Assembly (NCBI GenBank): GCA_037355855.1
Contig: CM074762.1
Coordinates: forward strand, 1,488,001-1,552,000
Direction: 5' to 3'
DNA: 64,000 nt
Source: Pseudo-nitzschia pungens
Lineage: Eukaryota > Bacillariophyta > Bacillariophyceae > Bacillariales > Bacillariaceae
The notes beneath the pieces were generated by a model that saw nothing but the letters and a program-made list of their open reading frames with translations, was not told where the DNA came from and searched no databases. How positions within the stretch are numbered: position 1 is the stretch's first letter; each line of letters starts with the position of its first letter. The position numbers and the translations under genes are program-made. Below are positions 21,390 to 31,273 of this stretch, piece by piece.

Positions 21390-22477
21390 GTACTCGACAA
21401 ACGATCGAAGCTATCCGGAGAGTAAACGAGTTCAAAATGTTTTGGGATTGATGACGTTTCTAGAGTATCTGTCATCAAATTAATGAGAAGACTAGTTTCA
21501 GTGTTCAAGTGTTGGATCATTATGCCATCTATAGCAAGTTTGAAGATGAATACAATCGTTGCGGTGTTAGAGGTCAAAGTAATGCCCAGTATTATTACTG
21601 TGCTTTTTTCTATTCGACAGGTATAAATACTCTGAAACTGCTTGCTACACCATTTTCCATATCATTCTTAATTAATACGAAGTAAGTATTTGTGTCGATG
21701 CTTGAAATCTGGCAATATTTCTGCAAATATCATTCCACTGCGTATATAGTCTGAACGTACTTTCGATCTATGTACCCGTTCTGTTTCAAAAACCGAACCT
21801 CTCCATGTCAGAAATTCGTGCATTTTTGACTTCGTCTTGCGATTGATTCTGTGAAAGCACAACGACACGACTCCATTTCACCCAAGTTTGTAGAAAGATA
21901 TCTTTGTATGCAATCCAAAAGGTTCCGTCTTTTGATTCAGTTGTCACAGTGCAGATTAGGTATCATGACATCATATCATTGAAAACATGACTTCATGGCA
22001 TGGCCCAAATGGACCCTCAGTTTCCGGCGTCTTCGTTTTTGAAAATATGCTAGAATAACTAAACACTCTGTCAAATCCTTCTCTAATGTATTTTTATCAG
22101 TGAAGAAGAGAATCAATTCCAGTTGAGGATAGTCACAATACTTTGTGTATTTTCATACATATCTTATTTTAATCTTCAGAATTGCATCTTAAAGTTTATT
22201 TCAACCAAAAAACGAGCCTGTAGGGTTTGCGCCACCGCCGGTGGTTTCGGGTCGTGTTTCTCTCTGTCACTGTCATCGTCGTCATCGTCGTCGTCATTGT
22301 CGTCGTCATCGATCGAAAGGGGTGTGTCCTTTTTCCCCTTCTCGGCATTGGCCACAATCCGAAAGAACCTTGTCAGCACCGTGTCGCTCGATACCCCTCC
22401 CCCCCCACCCCCTCTCCCGCAATTGTCTGCTAGTGAAAGAGGGGGTGATCGACGTCTAAATCTCTTGAAATGATCCG
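21390..22477. other. Intergenic, no gene seen
   Basis: AT-rich spacer with TACGAAGTA at 21676-21684 and a (GTC/ATC)n-type run at about 22265-22315. An ORF at 22123-22473 is low complexity (Ser and Pro runs) and is not supported. Confidence 0.4.
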
Positions 22478-22906
22478 CACCTCTATCGCGTCAACCGATC
22501 TGCACCTCTATTGCAATCCGATCCGCACCTCTATTGCAATCCGATCCGCACCTCTATTGCAATCCGATCTGCAGCTCTATCGCGTCAACCAATCCGCAGC
22601 TCTATTGCAAACCAATCCGCACCTCTATTGCAAACCAATCCGCACCTCTATTGCAAACCAATCCGCACCTCTATTGCAAACCGATCTGCACCTCTATTGC
22701 AATCCGATCCGCACCTCTATTGCAATCCGATCTGCACCTCTATCGCGTCAACCAATCCGCACCTCTATCACGTCAACCAATCCGCACCTCTATTGCAATC
22801 CGATCTGCACCTCTATTGCAAACCAATCTGCACCTCTATTGCAAACCAATCCGCACCTCTATTGCAAACCAATCTGCACCCCTATCGCAATCCGATCCGC
22901 ACCTGA
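22478..22906. repeat. Minisatellite, 18 tandem units of 23-25 bp
   Basis: Eighteen head-to-tail units of the form CGCACCTCTATTGCAAACCAATC. Two unit types alternate irregularly: a 23-bp type with TTGCAA and a 25-bp type with CGCGTCAA. All three plus-strand frames are open across it because no unit holds a stop. That is a by-product of the repeat, not evidence of a protein. Confidence 0.92.
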
Positions 22907-22910
22907 CACA

Positions 22911-23120
22911 ATAAAGGTGTGGATGTGATAGAAGTGTGGATGCAATAGAGGTGCGGATCAAATTCATCGACGCGATAAAGGTGCGGATCAAATTCATTGA
23001 CGCAATAGAGGTGCGAATTGTTCCTTGGATGACGCAATAGAGTGCGGATCAAATTTGTCGATGCAAAAGAGGTGCGGATCAAATTCTTTGACACAATAGA
23101 AGTGCAGATCGAATGTATCA
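22911..23120. repeat. Inverted partner array, about eight units near 30 bp
   Basis: Units such as AGGTGCGGATCAAATTCATC followed by GACGCGATAA. The core GCAATAGAGGTGCGGATC is the exact reverse complement of the core of the array immediately to the left. Both left unit types (TTGC and CGCG) occur here in inverted form. The pair could fold into a long imperfect hairpin. Confidence 0.88.
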
Positions 23121-23668
23121 GTATACGAGATTTTGGTTCTTTGTTCCTCTTGTTTACTGTGAAGCTGCTCCCGTTCGAGAGTCATTCAGTCACAATCCAA
23201 GAACTGTTCACAGTTGCTCGATAGATTCATGAGAGCGCATGATAGAACTTTCTTCCGGACGAGCAGCTGCTCATTTGTGCCAATATTTTGCCAAGTATTC
23301 AAAATGGAGGTAGAAGACAGCTTTGTAATTATCGGCCACTGCCTCCGACTCAAAGAGCGTCTGACGAACGAGGAGGATTATTGCTGTGTTTCCTTCTTCT
23401 AGGTGCGGGTTTCGTTTTGTGTTTAGCGAGCACGAAGGTGTGCGTGGTTGTTTCGGCCGACCGGAGGCGGTCTGCACCACCAACTAGATATTTTCCTGTT
23501 TACGCGAAAAATTCTTGTAGGCATCAATACAAACTTTCTTTTTTTAGATTATTTAGCAACACCCGCAATATTATTTGTTTCATTGCACTGCGTACGCTTT
23601 TTCTTCGGCAACTCTTTTATAATACGCAGTCTTTCTTCGAAGACTTATTGTTTGTTGATCTATTTCCT
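23121..23668. other. 3' region of the GDT1-type gene, no gene seen
   Basis: AT-rich spacer between the minisatellite and the end of the transporter gene on the minus strand. A long plus-strand ORF starting at 23288 runs antisense through that gene and is a shadow. Confidence 0.4.
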
Positions 23669-24718
23669 CTAGCTTTCGAAGAAGACGGAATGGATTCCAA
23701 AGGCCAAAAAGATAATGCCTCCAAAGATGCTGACCGTCTTTTCGGAAATTTTGGCAGCCAGCATGCGCCCACCGAGAACCGCCATGCCCGTGCACATCGT
23801 GTGTCCAATGCAGCCTCCCAGGGTCACACCGTAGGGATTTTTGGCCGCACTCAGTGCGATCGTGGCGATCTGCGATCGATCTCCCCATTCCGCCAAGAAC
23901 GTCAACGTGAAGGACTGCATGGCAACCTCCGAAAATCCCTTTCGGATCGAGTTGCTGGTGACGACTTGCTGCGACTCTTCGTCGCGTTCGTCCTTCTTGG
24001 GATGAAGCAATTCTTCCTCTACCTCCTCCAGCTCTTCGCTGACCTGGCTGCTGTCCATCCCCTTTGCATCGAGCAACAGCTTGACGCCGAAATACAAAAA
24101 CAAGAGGCCTCCCAGGATGTGGGTGTATTTGACGGGAATGAGTTTGGGCATCACGATGCCCATCATACTCGACAAGACCGTCATGACGTAGAGACTCGCG
24201 ACGGCTCCGAGGAACACGGCCGATCGCTTTTGTCGCATGCTCAGAACGGCCGCAATAAAGAAGGTCTTGTCGCCGATTTCGGTGGCCAGGATCATGGCTA
24301 CTCCACTGGTAAAGCCCTTCATGAATCCTCCGTTGTTAGCGGGCAACCAACCGCCGAAACCACCGGCAAATTCTTGGGCAATCAACGGCCATCCCGATTT
24401 GAACTCCTTCGGGCTCAGAATGCCGTCCTCGTTCACGTCCAGACGAACGAAAAGTCCCGCGGGGGGAGTTTGTGAAATATCCGTTGCAACGTCCGCGTCG
24501 TTCGTTGCGGCGGCGGCAGGATTTGCCGGATCGGCCGCGGAAACCAGGAACGAATTTCTGCCGCGTTCCGTTCCGCTGCCCAAGAGGAGCAATGCCAAGC
24601 AGAGCAGAACTATGGATCGAAGAATTGATGGCGATCGATGTAAATATCGGCGCGATCTCTTGTTGTTTCTTGTCTGAGACCCGGCTCTATTCCGTGAATA
24701 TTCATTGTCGGTGGTCAT
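23669..24718 (-). CDS. GDT1/TMEM165 (UPF0016) cation transporter with luminal EF-hand
   Basis: 349 residues from the ATG at 24718. A basic N terminus leads into a signal or anchor segment (SIVLLCLALLLLGSG, about residues 32-49). At 94-106 is a single EF-hand loop, DVNEDGILSPKEF, with acidic residues at positions 1, 3, 5 and 12. The transporter follows: two homologous three-helix halves, each with the family signature E-x-G-D-[KR]-[TS] (EIGDKT at about 147-152 and EWGDRS at about 276-281), separated by an acidic loop (EELEEVEEELLHP). Known: UPF0016 proteins move Mn2+ or Ca2+ against H+ in the Golgi, thylakoid or bacterial membrane. The EF-hand ahead of the pore suggests control by Ca2+, which is inference. 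Intact frame. Location could be Golgi or plastid envelope; the signal segment alone does not decide. Confidence 0.92.
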   Translation of the reverse strand: MTTDNEYSRNRAGSQTRNNKRSRRYLHRSPSILRSIVLLCLALLLLGSGTERGRNSFLVSAADPANPAAAATNDADVATDISQTPPAGLFVRLDVNEDGILSPKEFKSGWPLIAQEFAGGFGGWLPANNGGFMKGFTSGVAMILATEIGDKTFFIAAVLSMRQKRSAVFLGAVASLYVMTVLSSMMGIVMPKLIPVKYTHILGGLLFLYFGVKLLLDAKGMDSSQVSEELEEVEEELLHPKKDERDEESQQVVTSNSIRKGFSEVAMQSFTLTFLAEWGDRSQIATIALSAAKNPYGVTLGGCIGHTMCTGMAVLGGRMLAAKISEKTVSIFGGIIFLAFGIHSVFFES

Positions 24719-25817
24719 GGTATATATTGCAATTCGTAGTAGTAGTATTTCGTTTCGTTTCGTTTCGTTTCGTTTCGTTTCTCGTCGTGCAACGGTTATA
24801 ATTTTTTCAATAGCGTCGTCGACGATTCTTCCAATAACCACGATGTCTCTTCAACTCTGACGGCGGAAAGGCACACGTATCTCTTTTTTCGGAACAAGAG
24901 TCGAAAGCTGTGGTCCAAGAAAGCTACGGTATGAGATCGGGTCGGAAGGAAGTTGCTGGAGATGTTGTGATGTCCTTGCGATTTCGATTGTGTCCCAACT
25001 TCCAATACAGTACGAGTATTACGGTAGGTAAAACCTTACGACTAATTAAGATTACCGTAACGTACCATACGCTTTGCGTTGACGTCGACGAAAACTTCGG
25101 TTTGGTTTTGACCACTTTTACTGGCACCGTACCGGTAGGCAAGACCTTACCTAAGACTTACCGAAATGCGACAGGATCACGCTGGAATTCGGGATTAGGG
25201 GTCATTGTGCGTCATTTCTTGTAAGCGCAATACGCAGTTTCATTTTTTTTCAGTCACGCAAGATTCAAGATGTGTGAGTGAAGGAAAAACCTCCCCCGGC
25301 CGCTGCACGCTTCTCAAAAAGCGATCATGTAATTTACCTGTACCTCCCGGTAAGTCTTAATCTTACCGGTATGTCGTCTTTCGACGATTTTCTGTCCGCG
25401 ACCTGCGAGTGAGTGAGTGAGTCCGAGTACACGCGTATCGTATCGTAAGCCTTACCTGGCACCGTAAATTACCGAATGCAGCCGACTTCATTTTGTTGTT
25501 GCTTTTATGGATACAGGAATGGATATTAGTTTCGTACGAGCAGGAATCGCTCTTGCACGCACCTTGCCGCAGCATTACCCGTAGGAGTCCACCAAAAGCT
25601 AGGTGACACTCCCATTCTTGTGAATCCAATTCGTGCTCATGTTTCGCGTTGTGCGACGAATCATACCGATCACCGACAAAAAGACCCCACGGCGAATTGA
25701 TTGATTGAAGGAATCATCTCATAAAAAAACCAGACCCCAGCAAGCAAACGGACAACCTTTCCAGACTAGACTCTTACACGTTACAAGGCTCCAAGCATCA
25801 TTATCATTCATTGAACG
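24719..25817. other. Divergent promoter region with motif clusters
   Basis: Between the transporter gene (-) and the E2 gene (+). It begins with (CGTTT)6 and carries repeated GTAAGG/CCTTAC/ACCGGTA half-motifs at about 25020-25060, 25125-25165, 25345-25370 and 25445-25475. No gene seen. Confidence 0.5.
24751..24780. repeat. (CGTTT)6 tandem repeat
   Basis: Six perfect pentanucleotide units just upstream of the start of the transporter gene, probably in its 5' untranslated region or promoter. Confidence 0.85.
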
Positions 25818-26725
25818 ATGGCGTCGAAACGAATCTTTAAGGTACGAGATGGATGGTTCTTGGTTGGATCGTGACTGCCTTTGTTCATCATCACTGCTTT
25901 CACTATCTTCTACATGCCCTGGCATCGGCGGATAGAAGGAAGGGTGTTACTCTGGAGAAAGCAAAACGCTCATTCGTGCTTTGGGTTCCGTTTCGAGAAA
26001 CGAAAACAAATGGTGTGGTAGTGAAAAGGTGTACTATTCAGCAACCATAGCCTGCCTGCCACTGTTGGAATGCACATCGCGCATCGCATCGCATCGCATC
26101 GTATTGCGTCTGGCATCGCGAAACAATTATGGTGGGAATGCATCTCTCGCTTTTGATATCCTATTGCTCGCTAACACATTCCCTCACCGAATCCTTCGCC
26201 TCTCAATCTGATTTCTGGTCGGTTCTCGCCCGCACCCGAATCGCCGATAATTGATCGATGATCGATCGATGATTGATTCAAACCGCAAACCAATTCCACA
26301 GGAGCTCATGATGCTGCAAAAGAAACCCCTGGAATATGTCGATTCAATCAATCCACTAGGAGTCGGACCAATTTGCATGGGACTGCACGGTCAAGGGGCC
26401 ATCCAATTCGCCGTATGCCGGTGGAAAATTCACCGTTCGCATCTCGTTTCCGGCCCAGTACCCGTTCAAGGCTCCCACCCTGAAATTCGTTACCAAGGTC
26501 TACCATCCCTCGGTCAAACTCGACACGGGAGATATTTGCGCCGACGTTGTGGGGAAATGGGGACCTACGCTCAACGCCAAGCACATCCTCGGAGTGATTT
26601 ACAGCATGCTGCAGTCGCCCGAAGCGGACCATCCCCTCGAGGAGACGATAGCCGCGCAGCTGCGGGACAAACCAAAGGAATTCGAAAAGACCGCCAAAAA
26701 ATACACCAAGGAATACGGCATGTAG
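25818..26725 (+). CDS. Ubiquitin-conjugating enzyme E2 with HPS in place of HPN, one +1 break
   Basis: Exon 1 (25818-25841) codes for MASKRIFK. A 460-bp intron (GTACGA ... TTCCACAG) follows. Exon 2 (26302-26725) starts ELMMLQKKPLEY. One extra base near 26359 (CCA CTA g GAG TCG) must be skipped to continue as ESDQFAWDCTVKGP, SPYAGGKFTVRISFPAQYPF and KAPTLKFVTKVYHPSVKL. The total is then 148 residues, normal for an E2 core. The catalytic cysteine is Cys87 (GDICADVVGKWGP). The conserved HPN tripeptide reads HPS (76-78), so the Asn that supports the oxyanion is missing. Known: E2s take ubiquitin from E1 by thioester and pass it on with an E3. No targeting signal is seen, so cytosol or nucleus. 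Convergent with the NFU-like gene. The subfamily is not certain. Confidence 0.87.
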
Positions 26726-26759
26726 ACCCGGAAGCCGATCGAAAGAGCGGATTATTTTT

Positions 26760-26794
<35 letters not shown>

Positions 26795-27324
26795 AACAAT
26801 CGCAGAAACCTCTGCTGGGGTCCCGTGACGCATTACAGCACGATTTGGGTTGTGTTGCGTCGCGTATCGTTTCCTTTCGTACACGAGAGTCTCTCTCGAC
26901 GTCTCTATGCAATGAATCGAATCACAATGCACACAGGGCTTTCCATTCGAGCTGCTAATGCTCAGCGTGACGCTGATCCTATTTCCAATACAATCCCAAA
27001 ACAAAAAAAAACTCATTATTCTATTCATAGTTAGCATTGCATAATGATCCGCGAACATTCTGTACTCGGAAAGACTGGTGGGAGCGAATCCGTTTGGAAC
27101 CAACTCTTCGAACGAAGTCGACGCACAAACGAAATGAATTGCGATGTCGATCAAACCGGTAATCTATTAGTTTTAACTTAGTGCCATGGATTCCATTTTC
27201 GATTGTCCTTTATCCACCACACGCATGTGTACGGTACAGCACTCCAAGGCAACAAAGCCAAACCATCCATCACGGAACGTCTTCGCTAGGGCCCATCGAA
27301 GCGAACGTTGCATTGAGCGTTTCC
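26726..27324. other. Convergent 3' region with (GGAT)n
   Basis: Holds a GGATGGATGG tetranucleotide array at about 26765-26791, right after the E2 stop and so in its 3' untranslated region. The rest has no recognised gene. Confidence 0.5.
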
Positions 27325-27945
27325 TCAGAAAACCTCGTTGGCCTCCTCTGTCAGCTGCCACTCGTCTTCTACCGTGACGTCGATGATTTCGGGGATCCGT
27401 TGCTGCAAATAATTCGAGACCCGGGCCAAGACGGTGGTCCGTTCGTGCCAAAACCGGCCCTTCAATCGGAGGACCACCACGGGCCCATCGAGTTCCACGT
27501 AGTCGACGCCGCCGGTGATGCCCACGCCCCGGTTTTCGGCCGTGTACCCAAAGAGCGTCCCGATTTCCTCCCGGCAGGCCCCGAGGATTCTCAGGACGGT
27601 TTCCTCGTCCAGTTCCAGCTGGGATCCCGCGGGAACAAAGAGAGGATCGTACAGTTGGCTCTCGTCATCGATGGAGGGAGGATCGAGGGTGGCACCGAAC
27701 TGGGCCTTGACTTCTTGGTCGTCTTCCTCCTTGGCGTACTCCCGTCGATCGATCAGGTCGTCGTCGTCGTCGTCTTCCAGGAACCCAAAACCGGACCAAT
27801 CGCTGCCGTACAAAACCACGAGTGGATTGTTTTTTATTATTGTCTTGGATCCGTGATGACGATTCACAAAGGCCGCGGCCTGTTGGGTGGACAAGACGAC
27901 CGCAAGGACCAATACTAGAAACGGAGATGCGAGAAAGGATGACAT
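27325..27945 (-). CDS. Plastid-targeted NFU-like domain protein lacking the CxxC motif
   Basis: 206 residues from the ATG at 27945. Residues 1-26 are a signal peptide (SPFLVLVLAVVLSTQQAAAF) ending AAAFV, a bipartite plastid signal. An acidic linker follows. Residues about 113-195 align with the NifU C-terminal (NFU) fold: ETVLRILGACREEIGTLF, GITGGVDYVELDGPVVVLRL, then RVSNYLQQRIPEIIDVTVED. Where NFU proteins carry G-x-C-x-x-C, this one has KGRFWHERTT, so neither cluster cysteine is present. Known: NFU domains carry [4Fe-4S] clusters to targets. Without the cysteines it cannot bind a cluster in that way; a structural or regulatory role is inferred. It is not adjacent to the other Fe-S gene (9.3 kb). 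Confidence 0.75.
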   Translation of the reverse strand: MSSFLASPFLVLVLAVVLSTQQAAAFVNRHHGSKTIIKNNPLVVLYGSDWSGFGFLEDDDDDDLIDRREYAKEEDDQEVKAQFGATLDPPSIDDESQLYDPLFVPAGSQLELDEETVLRILGACREEIGTLFGYTAENRGVGITGGVDYVELDGPVVVLRLKGRFWHERTTVLARVSNYLQQRIPEIIDVTVEDEWQLTEEANEVF

Positions 27946-29751
27946 GGTTGGTTGCCGTTTTTGCTGTTTCGATAGCTGATTGCGAATTGCGTTGTGATTG
28001 CAGTTGGCGAGCGCAAGAGTATGCAAATAAGAGGGATTGCAATGATGGAGAGTTTAGCTCTTCTCCTTTGGTATTTTGAGGTCGGAGCTGTATTCGATTC
28101 GGAATGCTATGATTCTCGATGTACCGTACCTCGAATCAACAGATAGCGTACCGGTATTTGTACAGCGACTGCCGATTGCGATGACGATTGATTCATTCAT
28201 TCTGTAGTCTTACCGTAAGGTTACCGTAACCTTTAGCGTATCATTATTATTTTTTTGATGAGTGTTTTTTCCTTTTGAGCAAAAGCAGAAAGCAGAGTAA
28301 GGCTTGGAAGCAACATTCCGCGTGAAACCCGAAACGACTCGATGGACTCGAATTGATTGTTGATTGATTGATTGATTGATCGTCGTCACAGCTCATCTCA
28401 GATCGGTTGCCTGCTTGGACTGGACCTCCTGTACTCGTAAAAGTAAGATCTTCCGTACTAGTAAGTTACTACTAATACACTGTACTCTGTCGGCACAAGG
28501 TTCCTGCAGTGACAGTAAGTTACCGTAAAGGATGCGAACACAAAACATTTGACTGACAAACCGCATTGGTTTGAATTACACCATCAAAAGAAGAAACATT
28601 ACCAAGCAGCAATCAAAACTATTCCTCTGTGATACTAGAATGACCAGTCATCGGTCAAGAAAAGGGCAACAGTCTCACTAGTAGGTAGTACTAGTAGGGC
28701 TCAGTCTTATGATAGAGAACTGAAATCAAATTCAGGCATTGACTGAACTTCTACAACAAGAGCAAAACAATCTTAGATTGCGTTATGATATTCGAACAGA
28801 GCATGCCAAATTATGCTGCTTTATTACTTCTACTTCGTATTATTATTATTTTTTGTTTTGGTCATGGCTACTATTACTAGTAGTAACCTTAGTATTTTGA
28901 GTGTTAACTGAGTTCGTTAACCAAATTACGAAGTAAAAAATACTTCGTACCGGTAAGGCAGGTAACTTACTGATTAAGGTTACTTCGTACTAAGTACGTA
29001 CTTGAACTCGTACGTATTTGTTTGATTTCTTTAGTTCGTTTGTACTCAAAACGTTGACTCACACGACTAAAGTATCGAGAGGTCTTTTTTGCACGAAATC
29101 GTGATTAGCGATTGACCTTCGTCGCGCGTCGGAACAACAATACCGGTAACCTTACCGGTACCGGTACTGGTATTTTTGAAAGAAATTGTGGTCCCGCGAG
29201 GGCTGGGCAGGCGTTGCGTTGAAGGGCACACCGGTATGTTACAGTAATACATGTATCATGCTAGGTTTCAACTTCAAAATTCAACCCCTGACTTGCAACG
29301 GTAAACTGCGTGCAGCTTTTCCGTCTTTTTTCGCCGAATGCCCGCGCAAAGACGACGTGTGAAAGTGCGGGCCGCACGATCCAGACGGTTCTGGCAGTCT
29401 TTTTCGGTAGTGGCCAATAAGTGTTGCTGAAAAACTTCCGGTGCGAATCAAATCAAAGAAATATAATCCTCTCGGCCGCGGGCGTGCAAGTTACAGTCAT
29501 ACGGTACATAACTTACCGCTACGAATACGGAAGGTCCACAAGTGACACACAGAGCACAGAGCATACGAGTAACACTTACCTACTAGTACTCGTACGAGTA
29601 AGCCTTAGAGTGTTATCCTGTTATGTTGATTTCAACGTCTCGCACTCGAAAGGGATTTTTTTCTCCGCCGCAACAACAATCGGAGTGAAAGTCATTTTTA
29701 CTCCCACAAGATCAACCAAATCAACCAGAAGTAACAACGAGAACAAGCAAG
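27946..29751. other. Long divergent intergenic region, densest motif field
   Basis: 1.8 kb between the NFU-like gene (-) and the 14-3-3 gene (+). It carries GTAAGGTTAC at about 28216-28225, GTAACCTTAC at about 29146-29155, TACGAAGTA at 28927-28935 and TACTTCGTA at 28831, 28941 and 28981, plus (GATT)n near 28360-28380 and CTAGTAGGTAGTACTAGTAG near 28679. No gene seen. Confidence 0.5.
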
Positions 29752-30837
29752 ATGGACCGCAACTCTCTTGTGTACAAGGCTAAGCTCGCAGAGCAAGCCG
29801 AACGATTCGATGAAATGGTGCAAGACATGTACGTTATGGCATGGATGAATCCTCCGATGATTGATTGGGCGCTTTGCGTCTCAAGGATCCAGTGAGGACC
29901 ATGGTTGGGTCTTTCGGTCCATTCTGTTGTTGACAATAACTGTCGGTGATGGAAGTCAAGCCAGTATAATTCTCTGTCTTTCCTTCCATTCATCCAATCC
30001 AACAAAGATATCACGGACAAGGGTCAGAGGCAGCGTGAAATTGATTCAAGTCTGTTACATATATCGTGACGGATCTTGGCCTCTTCCGGAAGTAGAACCA
30101 AGTAATGAAAGTCCTACAACCCGTGACTGACACTTTTCCATTCTCATTCTCGTTTCTTGTGTTGGATACAACTTCAGGAAGGAGGTTGCCAAGCAACCCC
30201 AAGAACTCACCGTCGAGGAACGCAATCTTTTGAGTGTTGCCTACAAGAATGTCATCGGATCCCGACGTGCCTCCTGGCGTGTTGTTACCAGCATCGAGCA
30301 GAAGGGTGCCTCTGGCGATATGGAAATCATCAAGGACTACAAGGCCAAGATCGAAAGCGAACTCGTCGAAATCTGCAATGACATCCTCGGAATCATCGAA
30401 GAATGCTTGATCCCCCACTCGACATCCGAAGAAGCCAAGGTATTCTACTACAAGATGAAGGGAGATTACCACCGATACCTTTCCGAATTCCAGACCGGTG
30501 ACACACGAAAAGAATCCGCCGGATCTGCTTTGGATGCTTACCAAGCCGCCAGTGGAATTGCTCACTCCGATCTCCCTCCCACGCATCCCATCCGTCTCGG
30601 ATTGGCCCTCAACTTCTCCGTCTTTTACTACGAGATCCTCAACGCTCCCGACAAGGCCTGCTCGATCGCCAAGCACGCCTTTGATGACGCTATTGCTAGA
30701 GCTCGATACCCTCAACGAAGAATCCTACAAGGACTCGACCCTTATCATGCAACTTCCTCCGAGACAACCTCACTCTTTGGACGAGTGACCAAGCCGACGG
30801 TGCCGATGCCGATAAGGACGAGGCAGAGGGGGAATAA
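29752..30837 (+). CDS. 14-3-3 protein, with two +1 breaks near the C terminus
   Basis: Exon 1 (29752-29828) codes for [19 protein letters not shown] and ends in codon AT/G. A 349-bp GT-AG intron (GTACGT ... CTTCAG) follows, then exon 2 (30178-30837) with [20 protein letters not shown] and [15 protein letters not shown], both 14-3-3 signatures. Helix 7 includes [13 protein letters not shown]. Two single extra bases interrupt helices 8-9: near 30698 (GCT a GAG, between DDAIA and [19 protein letters not shown]) and near 30756 (CTT c CTC, before [11 protein letters not shown]). With both skipped the protein is 244 residues, the usual length, and ends in an acidic tail with TAA. Read literally, translation leaves the family at residue 192. 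Known: 14-3-3 dimers bind phosphoserine ligands in the cytosol. No other lesion is present, which argues against an old pseudogene. Confidence 0.9.
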
Positions 30838-31273
30838 ATTAATTAATAATGAATTGGCGTTGGTGGCAGGAAGGAGCATGAAGAATACCCTCGCTCTCCT
30901 TATGAGACGACTGCGGGTGCGTTTATTTTGTAACGCCAGCGCCTGCGATACCAGTTTACTTTTTTTTAAACATTTTAAATCTACGTCGTGTGGAATACAA
31001 AACGGTGTCTTTCGTAGAAAGTCGTTTTTCTTCGTAGTTGCATCGATCTCGACCTCAAGGTTCTCGATAAGTAAGATCTTGTTTGCATCGAGCAGCTTGA
31101 GCACTGAGTTCTAACGTGAAAGTCCGAAAGGGTGCTGACGTAAACGCCACGACCTCGGCGAGTGTGCGGAAAGCAAACACACCGATCACAGGACACAGCC
31201 CGGGAGCCAGATTGCAAGAAGTACTACGAAGTAGATTGTTGCAACGAAGGCAGTACTTTCATTAATTCGTTCA
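30838..31273. other. Convergent 3' intergenic region
   Basis: Between the end of the 14-3-3 gene (+) and the end of the NUDIX gene (-). TACGAAGTA lies at 31224-31232. A +1-frame ORF continuing from the 14-3-3 gene into this region is a shadow of the frame break. Confidence 0.45.

Noticed and set aside
22478..22906. CRISPR array
   Set aside because: Units are contiguous with no unique spacers, and the context is a eukaryotic nuclear genome.
22470..22928. Repeat protein in three overlapping plus frames
   Set aside because: Frames are open only because the 23-bp unit lacks stops. There is no start context and no conservation.
23288..24475. 395-codon plus-strand ORF
   Set aside because: Antisense shadow of the GDT1-type transporter.
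26342..26359. A 22-bp micro-intron in the E2 gene (GTCGAT...ACTAG)
   Set aside because: Far too short for a spliceosomal intron, and it would delete residues that E2s need before FAWDC.
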